From an uncultured Eubacteriaceae bacterium (GTDB lineage: Bacteria; Bacillota; Clostridia; Lachnospirales; CAG-274): 20,264 bases of DNA. Position numbers and translations under genes: made by a program. The notes beneath the pieces are model-generated. The model did no database searches. It was given only the letters and a program-made list of their open reading frames with translations, and had not been told where the DNA came from. The stretch spans positions 1 through 20,264 of the forward strand of contig CALIRN010000269.1 of assembly GCA_938042265.1 (NCBI GenBank). Reading direction: 5' to 3'. Of this stretch, positions 1 through 6,165 are shown piece after piece (positions within the stretch are counted from its first letter, which is position 1; the number at the start of each line of letters is the position of its first letter).

Positions 1-770
1 CTTGTCGCAAATGTATGACGAAACATATGAGGAGTGATATGTAAGTCAATTTTTGCTAGGGAAGAATATTTCTTAATCATTCTGCGAACCGATTGGGCAG
101 ATAAAGGATCCCCTGTTTTATTGGTGAAAAAGAAATTGTTGATTTCAATATATTTTTGAAATTTTTTCTGATATTCAGTTAGTATATGTATTACATCATC
201 GTTTCCAATTTGTACTATACGCTCTTTTGAATTTTTGCCAAATATCAGGATTGTTTTGTCATGTAAATTTACGTTAGAGGCTTTTAAAAAACATAATTCT
301 GAAATTCGTATACCAGTAGCAAATAAAACTTCTATTACAGCAATATCTCGTAAAGTTCTGAACTTTTGATAATCTGTTATTGCCGTTTCGAGTTGCTTGT
401 ACATTGAAGATAACAGGGACTCTATTAAATATAACGGTATTGTTTTTGGCAGAATTACCGGCTCACGGAATTTAATATTTACTTTGTTAAAAGGATTTAA
501 TTCTATCATATCTTTATACTCTAAAAAATGAAAAAAAGCCTTTAATGTAGCTATTTTTCTTTTAGCGGTTTTAGGTTTATAACTATGGTGTAAATCAACA
601 ATGAAATTTTCTAAAATACTTGAAGTGATGTCAGTTAATTTATCGAAATATATATAGCTACAAAATTGCTTTAGATCAATTTTATACGCCTTTATTGTTT
701 TTTTATCTAAACATTTCTGAAATTGACAAAATTCTAAATAATTGTTAATTGTAGTTTGTAAATCGTTCAT
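1..770 (-). CDS. Tyrosine recombinase / phage-type integrase (3' end beyond window)
   Basis: The gene reads leftwards from ATG 770-768 and is still open at base 1, giving 256 residues. The C-terminus with the catalytic tyrosine lies outside the window. Seen: an N-terminal SAM-like core-binding domain (about residues 5-90, with KTIKAYKIDLKQF), then the catalytic domain with box I GIRISEL (Arg155), a lysine-bearing beta-hairpin near 178-186, and the box II start HMFRHTFAT (His248, Arg251). The ribosome binding site AAAAGGAG lies 7 bases before the ATG. Proteins of this family cut and rejoin DNA at specific sites through a 3'-phosphotyrosine. The size fits small integrases of genomic islands and Xer-like enzymes. 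It diverges from the Fic gene. Inference: it moves an element of which part of this window is cargo. It could instead be a stand-alone Xer-type resolvase. Confidence 0.93.
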   Translation of the reverse strand, partial: MNDLQTTINNYLEFCQFQKCLDKKTIKAYKIDLKQFCSYIYFDKLTDITSSILENFIVDLHHSYKPKTAKRKIATLKAFFHFLEYKDMIELNPFNKVNIKFREPVILPKTIPLYLIESLLSSMYKQLETAITDYQKFRTLRDIAVIEVLFATGIRISELCFLKASNVNLHDKTILIFGKNSKERIVQIGNDDVIHILTEYQKKFQKYIEINNFFFTNKTGDPLSAQSVRRMIKKYSSLAKIDLHITPHMFRHTFAT

Positions 771-841
771 GTTATTGCTCCTTTTCTGATATAACCTAAA
801 AAAATAATTTATAAATATATGTATTATAGTTGGTAAACTTA

Positions 842-868
842 ATTATATCATAGGAACAAGTGAAGCAA
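842..868 (-). promoter_or_regulatory. Candidate promoter of the integrase gene
   Basis: On the minus strand an extended -10 box TGATATAAT (842-850) has a TTGCTT-like -35 box (863-868) 15 bp upstream. The predicted start would leave a leader of about 65 bases before the integrase ATG. The short spacer is compensated by the TG extension. Inferred from consensus only. Confidence 0.4.
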
Positions 869-1065
869 GCATATGAGATATAGATAGCCATATATTCAGA
901 AAAAGGGTTTATGATTACAGCTTGTAGGTAAAAGACTTATTTTATTTGTTGAAACATAAATTATAAAGATACGTATATTCTTGAAAGAATAAATTGATAA
1001 AGTATGCTAAAATTATTATTAACAAATTTGATTGACATAAAAAACAAATTTATAAAGTTCAGCAC

Positions 1066-1094
1066 TTGATTATTAGTTCAAAATATGATAAAAT
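1066..1094 (+). promoter_or_regulatory. Candidate promoter of the Fic gene
   Basis: TTGATT (1066-1071) is followed after 17 bp by an extended -10 box TGATAAAAT (1086-1094). Transcription would begin near 1101, ahead of the AGAGGG ribosome binding site at 1123-1128. An alternative pair is TTGATT 1028-1033 with TATAAA 1051-1056, also 17 bp apart. This reading places the possible TTG codon at 1066 inside the promoter and supports the later ATG start. Confidence 0.4.
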
Positions 1095-1134
1095 TGAACT
1101 AAAAAATGAAAGATTGAACTTAAGAGGGTTAAAA

Positions 1135-2202
1135 ATGCGTAACTTTGATTATAGAAAGCTTGCCGAAAAAAAGTGGGATAATGAAATTATAATGCTTTGC
1201 TCGAAAATCCATGAATGTAAGGGTAGACAGGATTTATTTATTCGCCAAAAGCCGATACAATTAAACAGACTTGTGGAGATTGCTCGTATCCAAAGTACGG
1301 AGGCGTCAAATAGAATTGAAGGTATTGTTACTACAAGTACAAGAATTAAAAAGTTGTTTGAGGAAAAGACTACACCAAAAAATCGTGATGAGCGAGAGAT
1401 AGTTGGGTATCGTGATGTACTAAATACAATTCACGAAAGCTATGAATATATTGATATTAGTTCAAAACATATTTTACAATTGCATAGGGATTTATTAAAG
1501 TCAGCGGGTATATCTTATGGTGGGAATTTCAAAAATGTTCAAAACTATATAAAAGAAACTAAGGCGGATGGAACAGAGATTGTGCGATTTATGCCACTTT
1601 CGCCATTTGAAACACCAGTGGCAATTGAAATGATATGCAATAGCTTTACAGAAACCCTTGCATTGGAGATAGTTGAGCCGTTAATATTGATACTTGCTTT
1701 TATATGTGATTTTCTTTGTATTCATCCGTTTAATGATGGTAATGGCAGAATGAGTAGATTACTTACACTTTTATTGCTTTATAAAAGTGGGTATGTTGTT
1801 GGAAAATATATAAGTATAGAAAAACAAATAGAAAAAACCAAGGATGTTTATTATGATGTTTTACAAGAAATAGACTATGGTTGGCATGAGGAGAAAAATG
1901 ATATAACACCTTTTATAAAATATATGTTGCAGCTTCTTCTTTCCTGCTATGCTGAATTTGAGGAAAGAGTTGGTATACTCTACGATTCTCATGTTAAAAG
2001 CTCTGCCTATGATGTTGTAAAAGCTTATGTAGATGGTAAACTTGGAAAGTTTGTTAGTGGAGATGTGCTTGCCAATTGCCCGAGTGTAGGGAGAACTTCG
2101 ATTTTTAATGCTCTTAAAAAGCTTGTTAAGGAAGGCTATATTGAGAAACATGGGGATAGAAAAAGTGCCTATTATGTTAAAGCAAAAAATAATAAACTAT
2201 AA
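1135..2202 (+). CDS. Fic/DOC family protein with C-terminal winged helix
   Basis: Fic proteins transfer AMP (or another nucleotide or phosphate group) from a nucleotide donor onto target proteins. The full active-site motif HPFNDGNGRMSR is present at residues 197-208 (His197 catalytic; Asp201 and Asn203 for metal and phosphate). An N-terminal segment carries SNRIEG (58-63), which fits the (S/T)xxxE(G/N) inhibitory motif of class II Fic proteins, so activity is probably self-restrained by Glu62. Residues from about 290 form a winged-helix-like domain with a recognition helix near GRTSIFNALKKLVKEGYI. ATG 1135 was chosen because AGAGGG lies 6 bases ahead; a TTG at 1066 would add 23 residues but has no ribosome binding site. 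The length (355 aa) is typical of stand-alone Fic proteins. The target is unknown. No separate antitoxin gene lies beside it, in keeping with the internal inhibitor. Confidence 0.93.
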   Translation: MRNFDYRKLAEKKWDNEIIMLCSKIHECKGRQDLFIRQKPIQLNRLVEIARIQSTEASNRIEGIVTTSTRIKKLFEEKTTPKNRDEREIVGYRDVLNTIHESYEYIDISSKHILQLHRDLLKSAGISYGGNFKNVQNYIKETKADGTEIVRFMPLSPFETPVAIEMICNSFTETLALEIVEPLILILAFICDFLCIHPFNDGNGRMSRLLTLLLLYKSGYVVGKYISIEKQIEKTKDVYYDVLQEIDYGWHEEKNDITPFIKYMLQLLLSCYAEFEERVGILYDSHVKSSAYDVVKAYVDGKLGKFVSGDVLANCPSVGRTSIFNALKKLVKEGYIEKHGDRKSAYYVKAKNNKL

Positions 2203-2220
2203 TAAGATTTGAGATGATGC

Positions 2221-2268
2221 CCAACAAAATATCATGACTGGATATTTTATTATAGTTGGCTATGTTTT
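2221..2268 (+). terminator. Possible intrinsic terminator after the Fic gene
   Basis: AAAATATC (2226-2233) and GATATTTT (2241-2248) form a perfect 8-bp stem with a 7-base loop. CCAAC (2221-2225) can pair with GTTGG (2255-2259) across a bulge on the right arm. A run of five T follows at 2264-2268. The inner stem is A+T-rich, so termination would be weak. Confidence 0.35.
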
Positions 2269-2356
2269 TGACTTTTCTAATAAAATAAATATTGTTGATT
2301 ATATGTACCTGCTGCATTAATTTGTGGAAGGTATTTTTTTATTGCAAAAGTTATAC

Positions 2357-2386
2357 TTGACAATTCTTTTTATTAGAGTGATTACT
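2357..2386 (+). promoter_or_regulatory. Candidate promoter of the HTH/zinc-ribbon gene
   Basis: A perfect TTGACA -35 box (2357-2362) is followed after 18 bp by a poor -10 box, ATTACT (2381-2386). Transcription would start near 2394, just ahead of the AGGTGA ribosome binding site at 2403-2408. The weak -10 suggests either low activity or need for an activator. Confidence 0.35.
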
Positions 2387-2414
2387 AAAGAAAAAACTTT
2401 CGAGGTGATTTCAA

Positions 2415-2909
2415 ATGAAGGAAGAACTAAAAATGCAAATAATCAGATTAAGAATAGATGGCTTGGGTTATAAGAAAATAGCTGCAACACTCAATATACC
2501 TGTGGAGCAGGTTAAGGATATCTGTAAGTGTAACGGTTATAATGGGTTTGCTAAGAATATTAAAGCAAAATATCAAAGTGAGCTGACAGATAAAAAAGGT
2601 CTGTGCAAATATTGTAATAAGATTTTTGAACAGCCTAAGTGCAGCAGAAAGAGAGACTATTGTTCTATCGAGTGTAAAAGAAAGTGGGAAAAGACAAATT
2701 ATAAAACACATCAGCATAAATGTAATTACTGCGGTAAAATATTTGAAAGTCAGTCAAAGAAACAAAAATTCTGCTCTAAGAAGTGCTATTACAATTATAG
2801 GTTTTATAGAGAAGAAGATGTTGCGGAACTTGCAGAGTGTCTGAAGAAAGGTGAAAGCCCCCAATTTATACCAAGCTGGATTAGAAATTTGATTTGTGGT
2901 GATTTGTAA
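2415..2909 (+). CDS. Small DNA-binding protein: sigma-like HTH plus two Cys-rich zinc ribbons
   Basis: 164 residues. The N-terminus (about 5-45) is a helix-turn-helix of the sigma-70 region 4 / resolvase kind (MQIIRLRIDGLGYKKIAATL, then a second helix). Two CxxC...C...C units follow: CKYCNKIF with CSIECKR, and CNYCGKIF with CSKKCYY, each able to hold one zinc. The tail (about 135-164) has no recognised fold. AGGTGA lies 6 bases before the ATG. Proteins of this layout are common in Clostridia as small sigma-like HTH proteins next to serine recombinases in mobile elements. No serine recombinase is present here, so this copy looks orphaned. Role inferred: regulator or recombination accessory factor. 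Confidence 0.8.
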   Translation: MKEELKMQIIRLRIDGLGYKKIAATLNIPVEQVKDICKCNGYNGFAKNIKAKYQSELTDKKGLCKYCNKIFEQPKCSRKRDYCSIECKRKWEKTNYKTHQHKCNYCGKIFESQSKKQKFCSKKCYYNYRFYREEDVAELAECLKKGESPQFIPSWIRNLICGDL

Positions 2910-3011
2910 TTATAAGTGTAGATAGTTTATTATACGAAACCAGTATGATGAAATTAAAATTGAATATCGTTAATTTTATAAAAATGATTCATTAATTTGA
3001 GACGGTTTTAT

Positions 3012-3040
3012 TTGAAGGATACTGTCACTTGTGGTATAAT
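3012..3040 (+). promoter_or_regulatory. Strong promoter of the GNAT acetyltransferase gene
   Basis: TTGAAG (3012-3017), a 17-bp spacer, then TGGTATAAT (3032-3040): a consensus -10 box with the TG extension. Transcription would begin near 3047, about 30 bases before the ATG. It is one of the best vegetative-sigma promoters in the window. Confidence 0.75.
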
Positions 3041-3076
3041 TATAATTAATAAATTTGAATTTGAAGGGGAGCAAAA

Positions 3077-3565
3077 ATGGATATTGAATTTAGAAAAATA
3101 ACGGAGTTCCCTCGCGGAACACTTGCAACTCTTTTGAAAGATAGTTATTCTTTCGAGCCGAAATTCGAGCACGATTGGAATAAACAATGGCAAACGTTTG
3201 ATGACTTCTTTTATGATAACCCTCATATTGCTGAGTTTAGTGGATTTATGACTGTCTTGGAAGGAGAGCCCATCGGGTTTGTTTCATGGAATCCAACAAA
3301 TCTACCTGAATCAACAGAAGTTGGACACAACTGTATTTTGACGAAATACAAGGGGAACGGTTATGGGAAACGGCAGATGCGAGAGGCGGTTCAACGCATG
3401 ATTGCACAAGGAGCAAACAAAATAGTTGTTTGGACAAGTGAAATTTGTGTTCCCGCTCAACATACCTATGAAAGTGCAGGCTTTCAATTTGTAAAAAAGA
3501 GCGAGGAAACATTTCACCCCGAATATTCAGGGCAAAGAATACATTACGAAATTGTAGTAAGCTAA
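3077..3565 (+). CDS. GNAT family N-acetyltransferase
   Basis: GNAT enzymes move an acetyl group from acetyl-CoA to an amine. The 162-residue length fits a single GNAT domain. Seen: a central strand GEPIGFVSW (63-71), the acetyl-CoA pyrophosphate loop YKGNGYGKRQ (91-100; KxxGxG) with the following helix MREAVQRMIAQGA, and a C-terminal AQHTYESAGFQFVKKS segment, the usual 'A...YE..GF' end of the fold. GGGGAG lies 6 bases before the ATG. The substrate cannot be read from the sequence. The gene has its own strong promoter and is visibly less A+T-rich than its neighbours, with codons such as CTC CGC GGA that the neighbours avoid. This suggests recent arrival as a single-gene cassette. No known resistance acetyltransferase is recognised in it. 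Confidence 0.9.
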   Translation: MDIEFRKITEFPRGTLATLLKDSYSFEPKFEHDWNKQWQTFDDFFYDNPHIAEFSGFMTVLEGEPIGFVSWNPTNLPESTEVGHNCILTKYKGNGYGKRQMREAVQRMIAQGANKIVVWTSEICVPAQHTYESAGFQFVKKSEETFHPEYSGQRIHYEIVVS

Positions 3566-3654
3566 ATTTCAGATTAATAGATAATCAATTATACAAATGA
3601 TTTTAATTAAAAAAGGGAGTAATTCAAAAAACTACCTCTTCGGTATAAATAAGC

Positions 3655-3807
3655 CTATTTCTGTCGTTTTGTATGCTTAACATCTTCTATGTCACGTTGA
3701 AACAGTTTGTCTGCTAAGTAAGAAACCTCAGTAAATAAGGACTTTCGAGAGTTTTCAAAAAATTCTTGAGTGTGTTGTATGGGGAGGAAATAGGTATTTG
3801 GGAATAT
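3655..3807 (-). pseudogene. Remnant of the 3' end of an unidentified gene
   Basis: Read leftwards, 50 sense codons lie between an in-frame TAG (3808-3810) and a TAG stop (3655-3657). The peptide has the composition of a real protein: it includes HTQEFFENSRKSLF, TEVSYLADKLFQRD and a basic end, HTKRQK. There is no start codon with a ribosome binding site, and upstream the frame is broken by TAG and TAA. It therefore looks like the C-terminal tail of a lost gene cut by a stop or recombination at about 3808, next to the palindrome. The parent family is not recognised. Confidence 0.45.
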
Positions 3808-3824
3808 CTACTGCTCCCTAAGTT

Positions 3825-3882
3825 ATAGGGAATAGGAATTTTGCCAAAAAGTTATACTTTTTGGCAAAAAGGATAGGGAATA
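3825..3882. repeat. Perfect 14-bp palindrome flanked by 10-bp direct repeats
   Basis: The arm TTTTGCCAAAAAGT (3839-3852) is repeated as its exact reverse complement at 3856-3869 with only TAT between. The pair is framed by two copies of ATAGGGAATA, at 3825-3834 and 3873-3882. A second small inverted pair, TCCCTA/TAGGGA, lies just to the left (3815-3830). The palindrome is preceded by T and followed by A on both strands, so it lacks the T-tract needed for an intrinsic terminator. It may be a protein-binding site, a recombination site or a small element end. Confidence 0.7.
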
Positions 3883-3984
3883 AGATGAGGTTTATAAATA
3901 TGGATTATTTATACAAATTTAAGGTAAAATCAGTAAATAAGTAAAACATTGTATAGATAAAAATGACCGTAAGAGATTTTATTA

Positions 3985-3990
3985 TATAAT
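3985..3990 (+). promoter_or_regulatory. Candidate -10 box of the sensor kinase gene
   Basis: A consensus TATAAT stands 19 bases before ATG 4010. No -35 box is found 16-18 bp upstream (the place holds AATGAC), so activity may need an activator, or the box may be chance in this A+T-rich DNA. If real, the leader is only about 13 bases long. Confidence 0.3.
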
Positions 3991-4009
3991 TTTTTGTGTG
4001 GTGTATAAA

Positions 4010-5509
4010 ATGGAAGAAAAAAATTTTGAGAATAAAAATTCAAAATGTTTATTATCGTTTGGAGTTTTTTTGACTGTTTTTGTAACACTTATTGTTGTAT
4101 GGGTTATATTATCGGTATCTCAAGCACGGGAGGACTGTGTTGATTTGTCGGAATCCAAAGGTGTCAGCTACGGATGGGAGTATGAGCTTTTGACTTCAGA
4201 AGGCAGCAGGCAGTACCAACCTGAGTATTCGGATAATTATTTATTGGATTATGGAGGAATAATACCACAGGCGGTTAGAATAAGCAGGCCTTTGTCTGAA
4301 GAAATATATACTGCAGAGTTGGTATTTAGATGCGTATCTGTATCGGGGATTGAGATTAAGCTGGATGGCAATATTTTATATTCAGATTACAATGGGGCAG
4401 ATGAGGATGAAAATGGTTTTTTGATTTTAAAAGAAGCTCAGAAAAAACAGATATGGCCTACAAGAGAAATTAAAATATCTCTTCCTGAGAATTATTTAGG
4501 ACAAAATTTGTCGGTTACAACATATTTTACTGAAAGCGAGACGTTTTTTAACCCTGTTTTTCCAAGTATTGAAAATGAATTAACCTATTTTTCACCTATA
4601 GTAGTGCAGAATATTCCTCTTGCTATGACAATAGTCTTTTTGGGAATAGCTTCTGTTACATTGTGTGTTATTTATATAATGGGATTGAATAATGGTTTAT
4701 GTAATCATAAAATATTACTTATGACAGCATTCTTAATACTGTTGCTTATAAAAAAAGGCAGCGAATCAGATTACAGTGGATTTTCAACTAATTGGTGTTT
4801 TGATGTAATAGGGAGGCTGTATCTGTTTCCGCTTTTTTTATATGCGGCATTGTCTATACATAATAAATGGAGAAGGTATTTCCTTTCCGTCTGCGTTGGT
4901 GGTTTGTTTTTAATTGATATTATTAATATTATAATATTTAATAGGAACAATCCTGTATTTTACGAGACAGATGGCAAGGTTTATTTTATAGTAATGATAT
5001 TATTTCTTGTAATGTTTATTGTTGAAGGAATAATATATAAGGATAGGCGAAAGAGAATATTTACATTGTCATACGCTTTGTTATTAGGTGGAGTAACTGC
5101 TGTTTGCTTATGGCTTTATTCCAGAGAAGATGGCACAATTACGCAGTACATTATAAATATTCTGTATTGTATAAAGGCAGGAAATTACAAGGCTGTAATC
5201 AGGTTATTGTCTGCTATATACACTATTATGGCAGTTATATCTTTAGTAGCAGAATATATTAAGACAAGTATATTGACACAAAAGCAAATTGGTATTTTGG
5301 AAGAAAGAGAACGTTATGCCATTGAAAATTATAAGGCTATACAGCTGGCTGAAAATGAAACAAAACATATCAGACATGAAATTAGGCATCATACTTCTAT
5401 GATTTATGATTTAATTAAAAATAATGAATTAGAAAAAGCGAAAGATTATATTGAAAGTGTTCTCGGAGAAATATGCCTGTTAGTCAATATAGTAATAATA
5501 TGGTTATAA
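4010..5509 (+). CDS. Sensor histidine kinase, N-terminal part (frameshifted; 7TM sensor plus His box)
   Basis: 499 residues from ATG 4010. One membrane segment (about 15-38) is followed by an outside domain of about 160 residues rich in beta strands, with a 7TMR-DISM extracellular look. Seven closely spaced membrane segments follow (about 200-425), then a short coiled coil (KQIGILEERERYAIENYKA). The phosphoacceptor region is HIRHEIRHH, with His456 the likely site, as in AgrC-like GHKL kinases. The protein then leaves the family pattern at residue ~485, where a one-base loss shifts the frame; it ends after 12 unrelated residues, without its ATPase domain. GTG 3998 is a possible start, but GTGTGGTG lies 6 bases before ATG 4010. 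It probably sensed an outside ligand for the LytTR regulator downstream. The ATPase part is the next entry. Confidence 0.85.
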   Translation: MEEKNFENKNSKCLLSFGVFLTVFVTLIVVWVILSVSQAREDCVDLSESKGVSYGWEYELLTSEGSRQYQPEYSDNYLLDYGGIIPQAVRISRPLSEEIYTAELVFRCVSVSGIEIKLDGNILYSDYNGADEDENGFLILKEAQKKQIWPTREIKISLPENYLGQNLSVTTYFTESETFFNPVFPSIENELTYFSPIVVQNIPLAMTIVFLGIASVTLCVIYIMGLNNGLCNHKILLMTAFLILLLIKKGSESDYSGFSTNWCFDVIGRLYLFPLFLYAALSIHNKWRRYFLSVCVGGLFLIDIINIIIFNRNNPVFYETDGKVYFIVMILFLVMFIVEGIIYKDRRKRIFTLSYALLLGGVTAVCLWLYSREDGTITQYIINILYCIKAGNYKAVIRLLSAIYTIMAVISLVAEYIKTSILTQKQIGILEERERYAIENYKAIQLAENETKHIRHEIRHHTSMIYDLIKNNELEKAKDYIESVLGEICLLVNIVIIWL

Positions 5510-5925
5510 ATGCAGTTGTAACTAATTATCTTAACAGGGCTAGGGCAAATGGAATTACTACGGAATGTGAAATACGTGTTCCTGAAATGCTTAATGTCAG
5601 AGATGAGGATCTTTGTATTCTTCTTACAAATGTGTTGGAAAATGCACTTGAAGCCTGTGAGAAAATTAATAAAACTTCCGAAAGGTATATTAGGCTCAAA
5701 ATAAATGCTGATTCAAAGCTTTTCTATGTAAGCTGCAGTAATAGTGCAGATGGAATAGTACAATCAAATGAAGCAGGTATTTTTGAAACTTCAAAGAAGG
5801 ATAAGGACATTAATGGGTATGGAATTGCAGCCATGAATCGTGTAGCACAACGATATTATGGCAAGGTTCAGACAGATTCTTTGGAAGGAAATTTTTCTGT
5901 GCAGATTATTTTACAAATATTATAA
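5473..5925 (+). CDS. Sensor histidine kinase, C-terminal ATPase part (GHKL domain)
   Basis: 150 residues forming the GHKL ATP-binding domain that the preceding gene lacks. N box: LLTNVLENALEACEK (Asn53, Glu56, Asn57). G box: NGYGIAAMNRVAQRYYG (114-130). The start region, with YSNNMVINAVVTNYL, is the usual opening of this domain in AgrC-like kinases. It overlaps the upstream gene by 37 bases in another frame. Joining the two frames at about 5470 restores a full kinase, as if one base was lost (GAAATnATG to GAAATATG). Yet GGAG (5465-5468) lies 4 bases before ATG 5473, so this part could be made separately by coupled translation. Either reading is possible: broken kinase, or a two-chain kinase. 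Confidence 0.8.
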   Translation: MPVSQYSNNMVINAVVTNYLNRARANGITTECEIRVPEMLNVRDEDLCILLTNVLENALEACEKINKTSERYIRLKINADSKLFYVSCSNSADGIVQSNEAGIFETSKKDKDINGYGIAAMNRVAQRYYGKVQTDSLEGNFSVQIILQIL

Positions 5926-5933
5926 ACATTATT

Positions 5934-5968
5934 AAAGGTCATTGTCCAAAACGGGCAATGACCTTTTT
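5934..5968 (+). terminator. Strong intrinsic terminator after the kinase genes
   Basis: AAAGGTCATTG(T)CC at 5934-5947 pairs with GG(G)CAATGACCTTT at 5953-5966. The stem has 14 pairs with one G-U, the loop is AAAAC, and a run of T extends to 5968. It begins 9 bases after the kinase stop codon. It implies that the response regulator operon downstream is transcribed mainly from its own promoter rather than from the kinase promoter. Confidence 0.9.
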
Positions 5969-5973
5969 GAGTT

Positions 5974-6135
5974 ATGGGATTGCAAGGTGAAACAACGCTA
6001 ATTTTGTTACAGGCAAAAGCTCTTAATAAAAAACGAGTTGTGTTGGATAATCATACCACTTGTGTCGAAATTAAACACGAGGTAAGATTTTATGATAAAA
6101 TAATTTTTACAGATATATTTTGGATATTAAAGTAA
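5974..6135 (+). CDS. Small hypothetical ORF, 53 aa, perhaps a gene fragment
   Basis: ATG 5974 to TAA 6133-6135, between the terminator and the response regulator. The peptide (opening MGLQGETTLILLQAKALNKK) has a normal soluble-protein composition and is not recognised. There is no ribosome binding site and the start sits against the terminator, so it is more likely part of a decayed gene than a working one. It lacks a GG-type leader cleavage site and a membrane segment, so it is a poor candidate for the missing exported peptide or an AgrD-like signal. Confidence 0.25.
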   Translation: MGLQGETTLILLQAKALNKKRVVLDNHTTCVEIKHEVRFYDKIIFTDIFWILK

Positions 6136-6165
6136 ATAAAAAGATAAATGAAAAGAGGTGACAAA

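Larger units (their letters stand above)
771..1134. other. Divergent intergenic region between integrase and Fic genes
   Basis: This 364-base A+T-rich stretch holds no convincing reading frame. It contains the leftward integrase promoter (842-868) and several -10-like boxes for the rightward gene, including TGCTAAAAT at 1005-1013 and the pair at 1066-1094. No inverted repeat strong enough for a terminator or operator was seen. Confidence 0.5.
3566..4009. other. Decayed intergenic region
   Basis: This 444-base stretch holds no intact gene. It contains a remnant of a minus-strand gene (3655-3807), a 14-bp perfect palindrome inside direct repeats (3825-3882), and a TATAAT box (3985-3990) just before the sensor kinase. 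Several copies of the string GGGAATA occur between 3800 and 3882. It appears to be the scar between accessory DNA at the left and the large operon at the right. Confidence 0.55.

Noticed and set aside
1066..1134. TTG at 1066 as the start of the Fic protein
   Set aside because: It has no ribosome binding site and overlaps a likely promoter; ATG 1135 has AGAGGG at the right distance and begins at the conserved part.
3839..3869. Palindrome as an intrinsic terminator for the GNAT gene
   Set aside because: The stem is followed by A-runs, not T-runs, on both strands, and it lies about 270 bases after the GNAT stop.
3940..3980. AgrA-type direct repeats (9 bp, 12-bp spacing) upstream of the kinase
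   Set aside because: ACCGTAAGA at 3966 has only a poor partner 21 bases upstream (AACATTGTA); the match to the LytTR consensus is too weak.
5455..5480. Programmed -1 ribosomal frameshift joining the two kinase parts
   Set aside because: No slippery heptamer of the X XXY YYZ form is in the correct phase near GAAATATG, and no stable hairpin follows at the usual distance.
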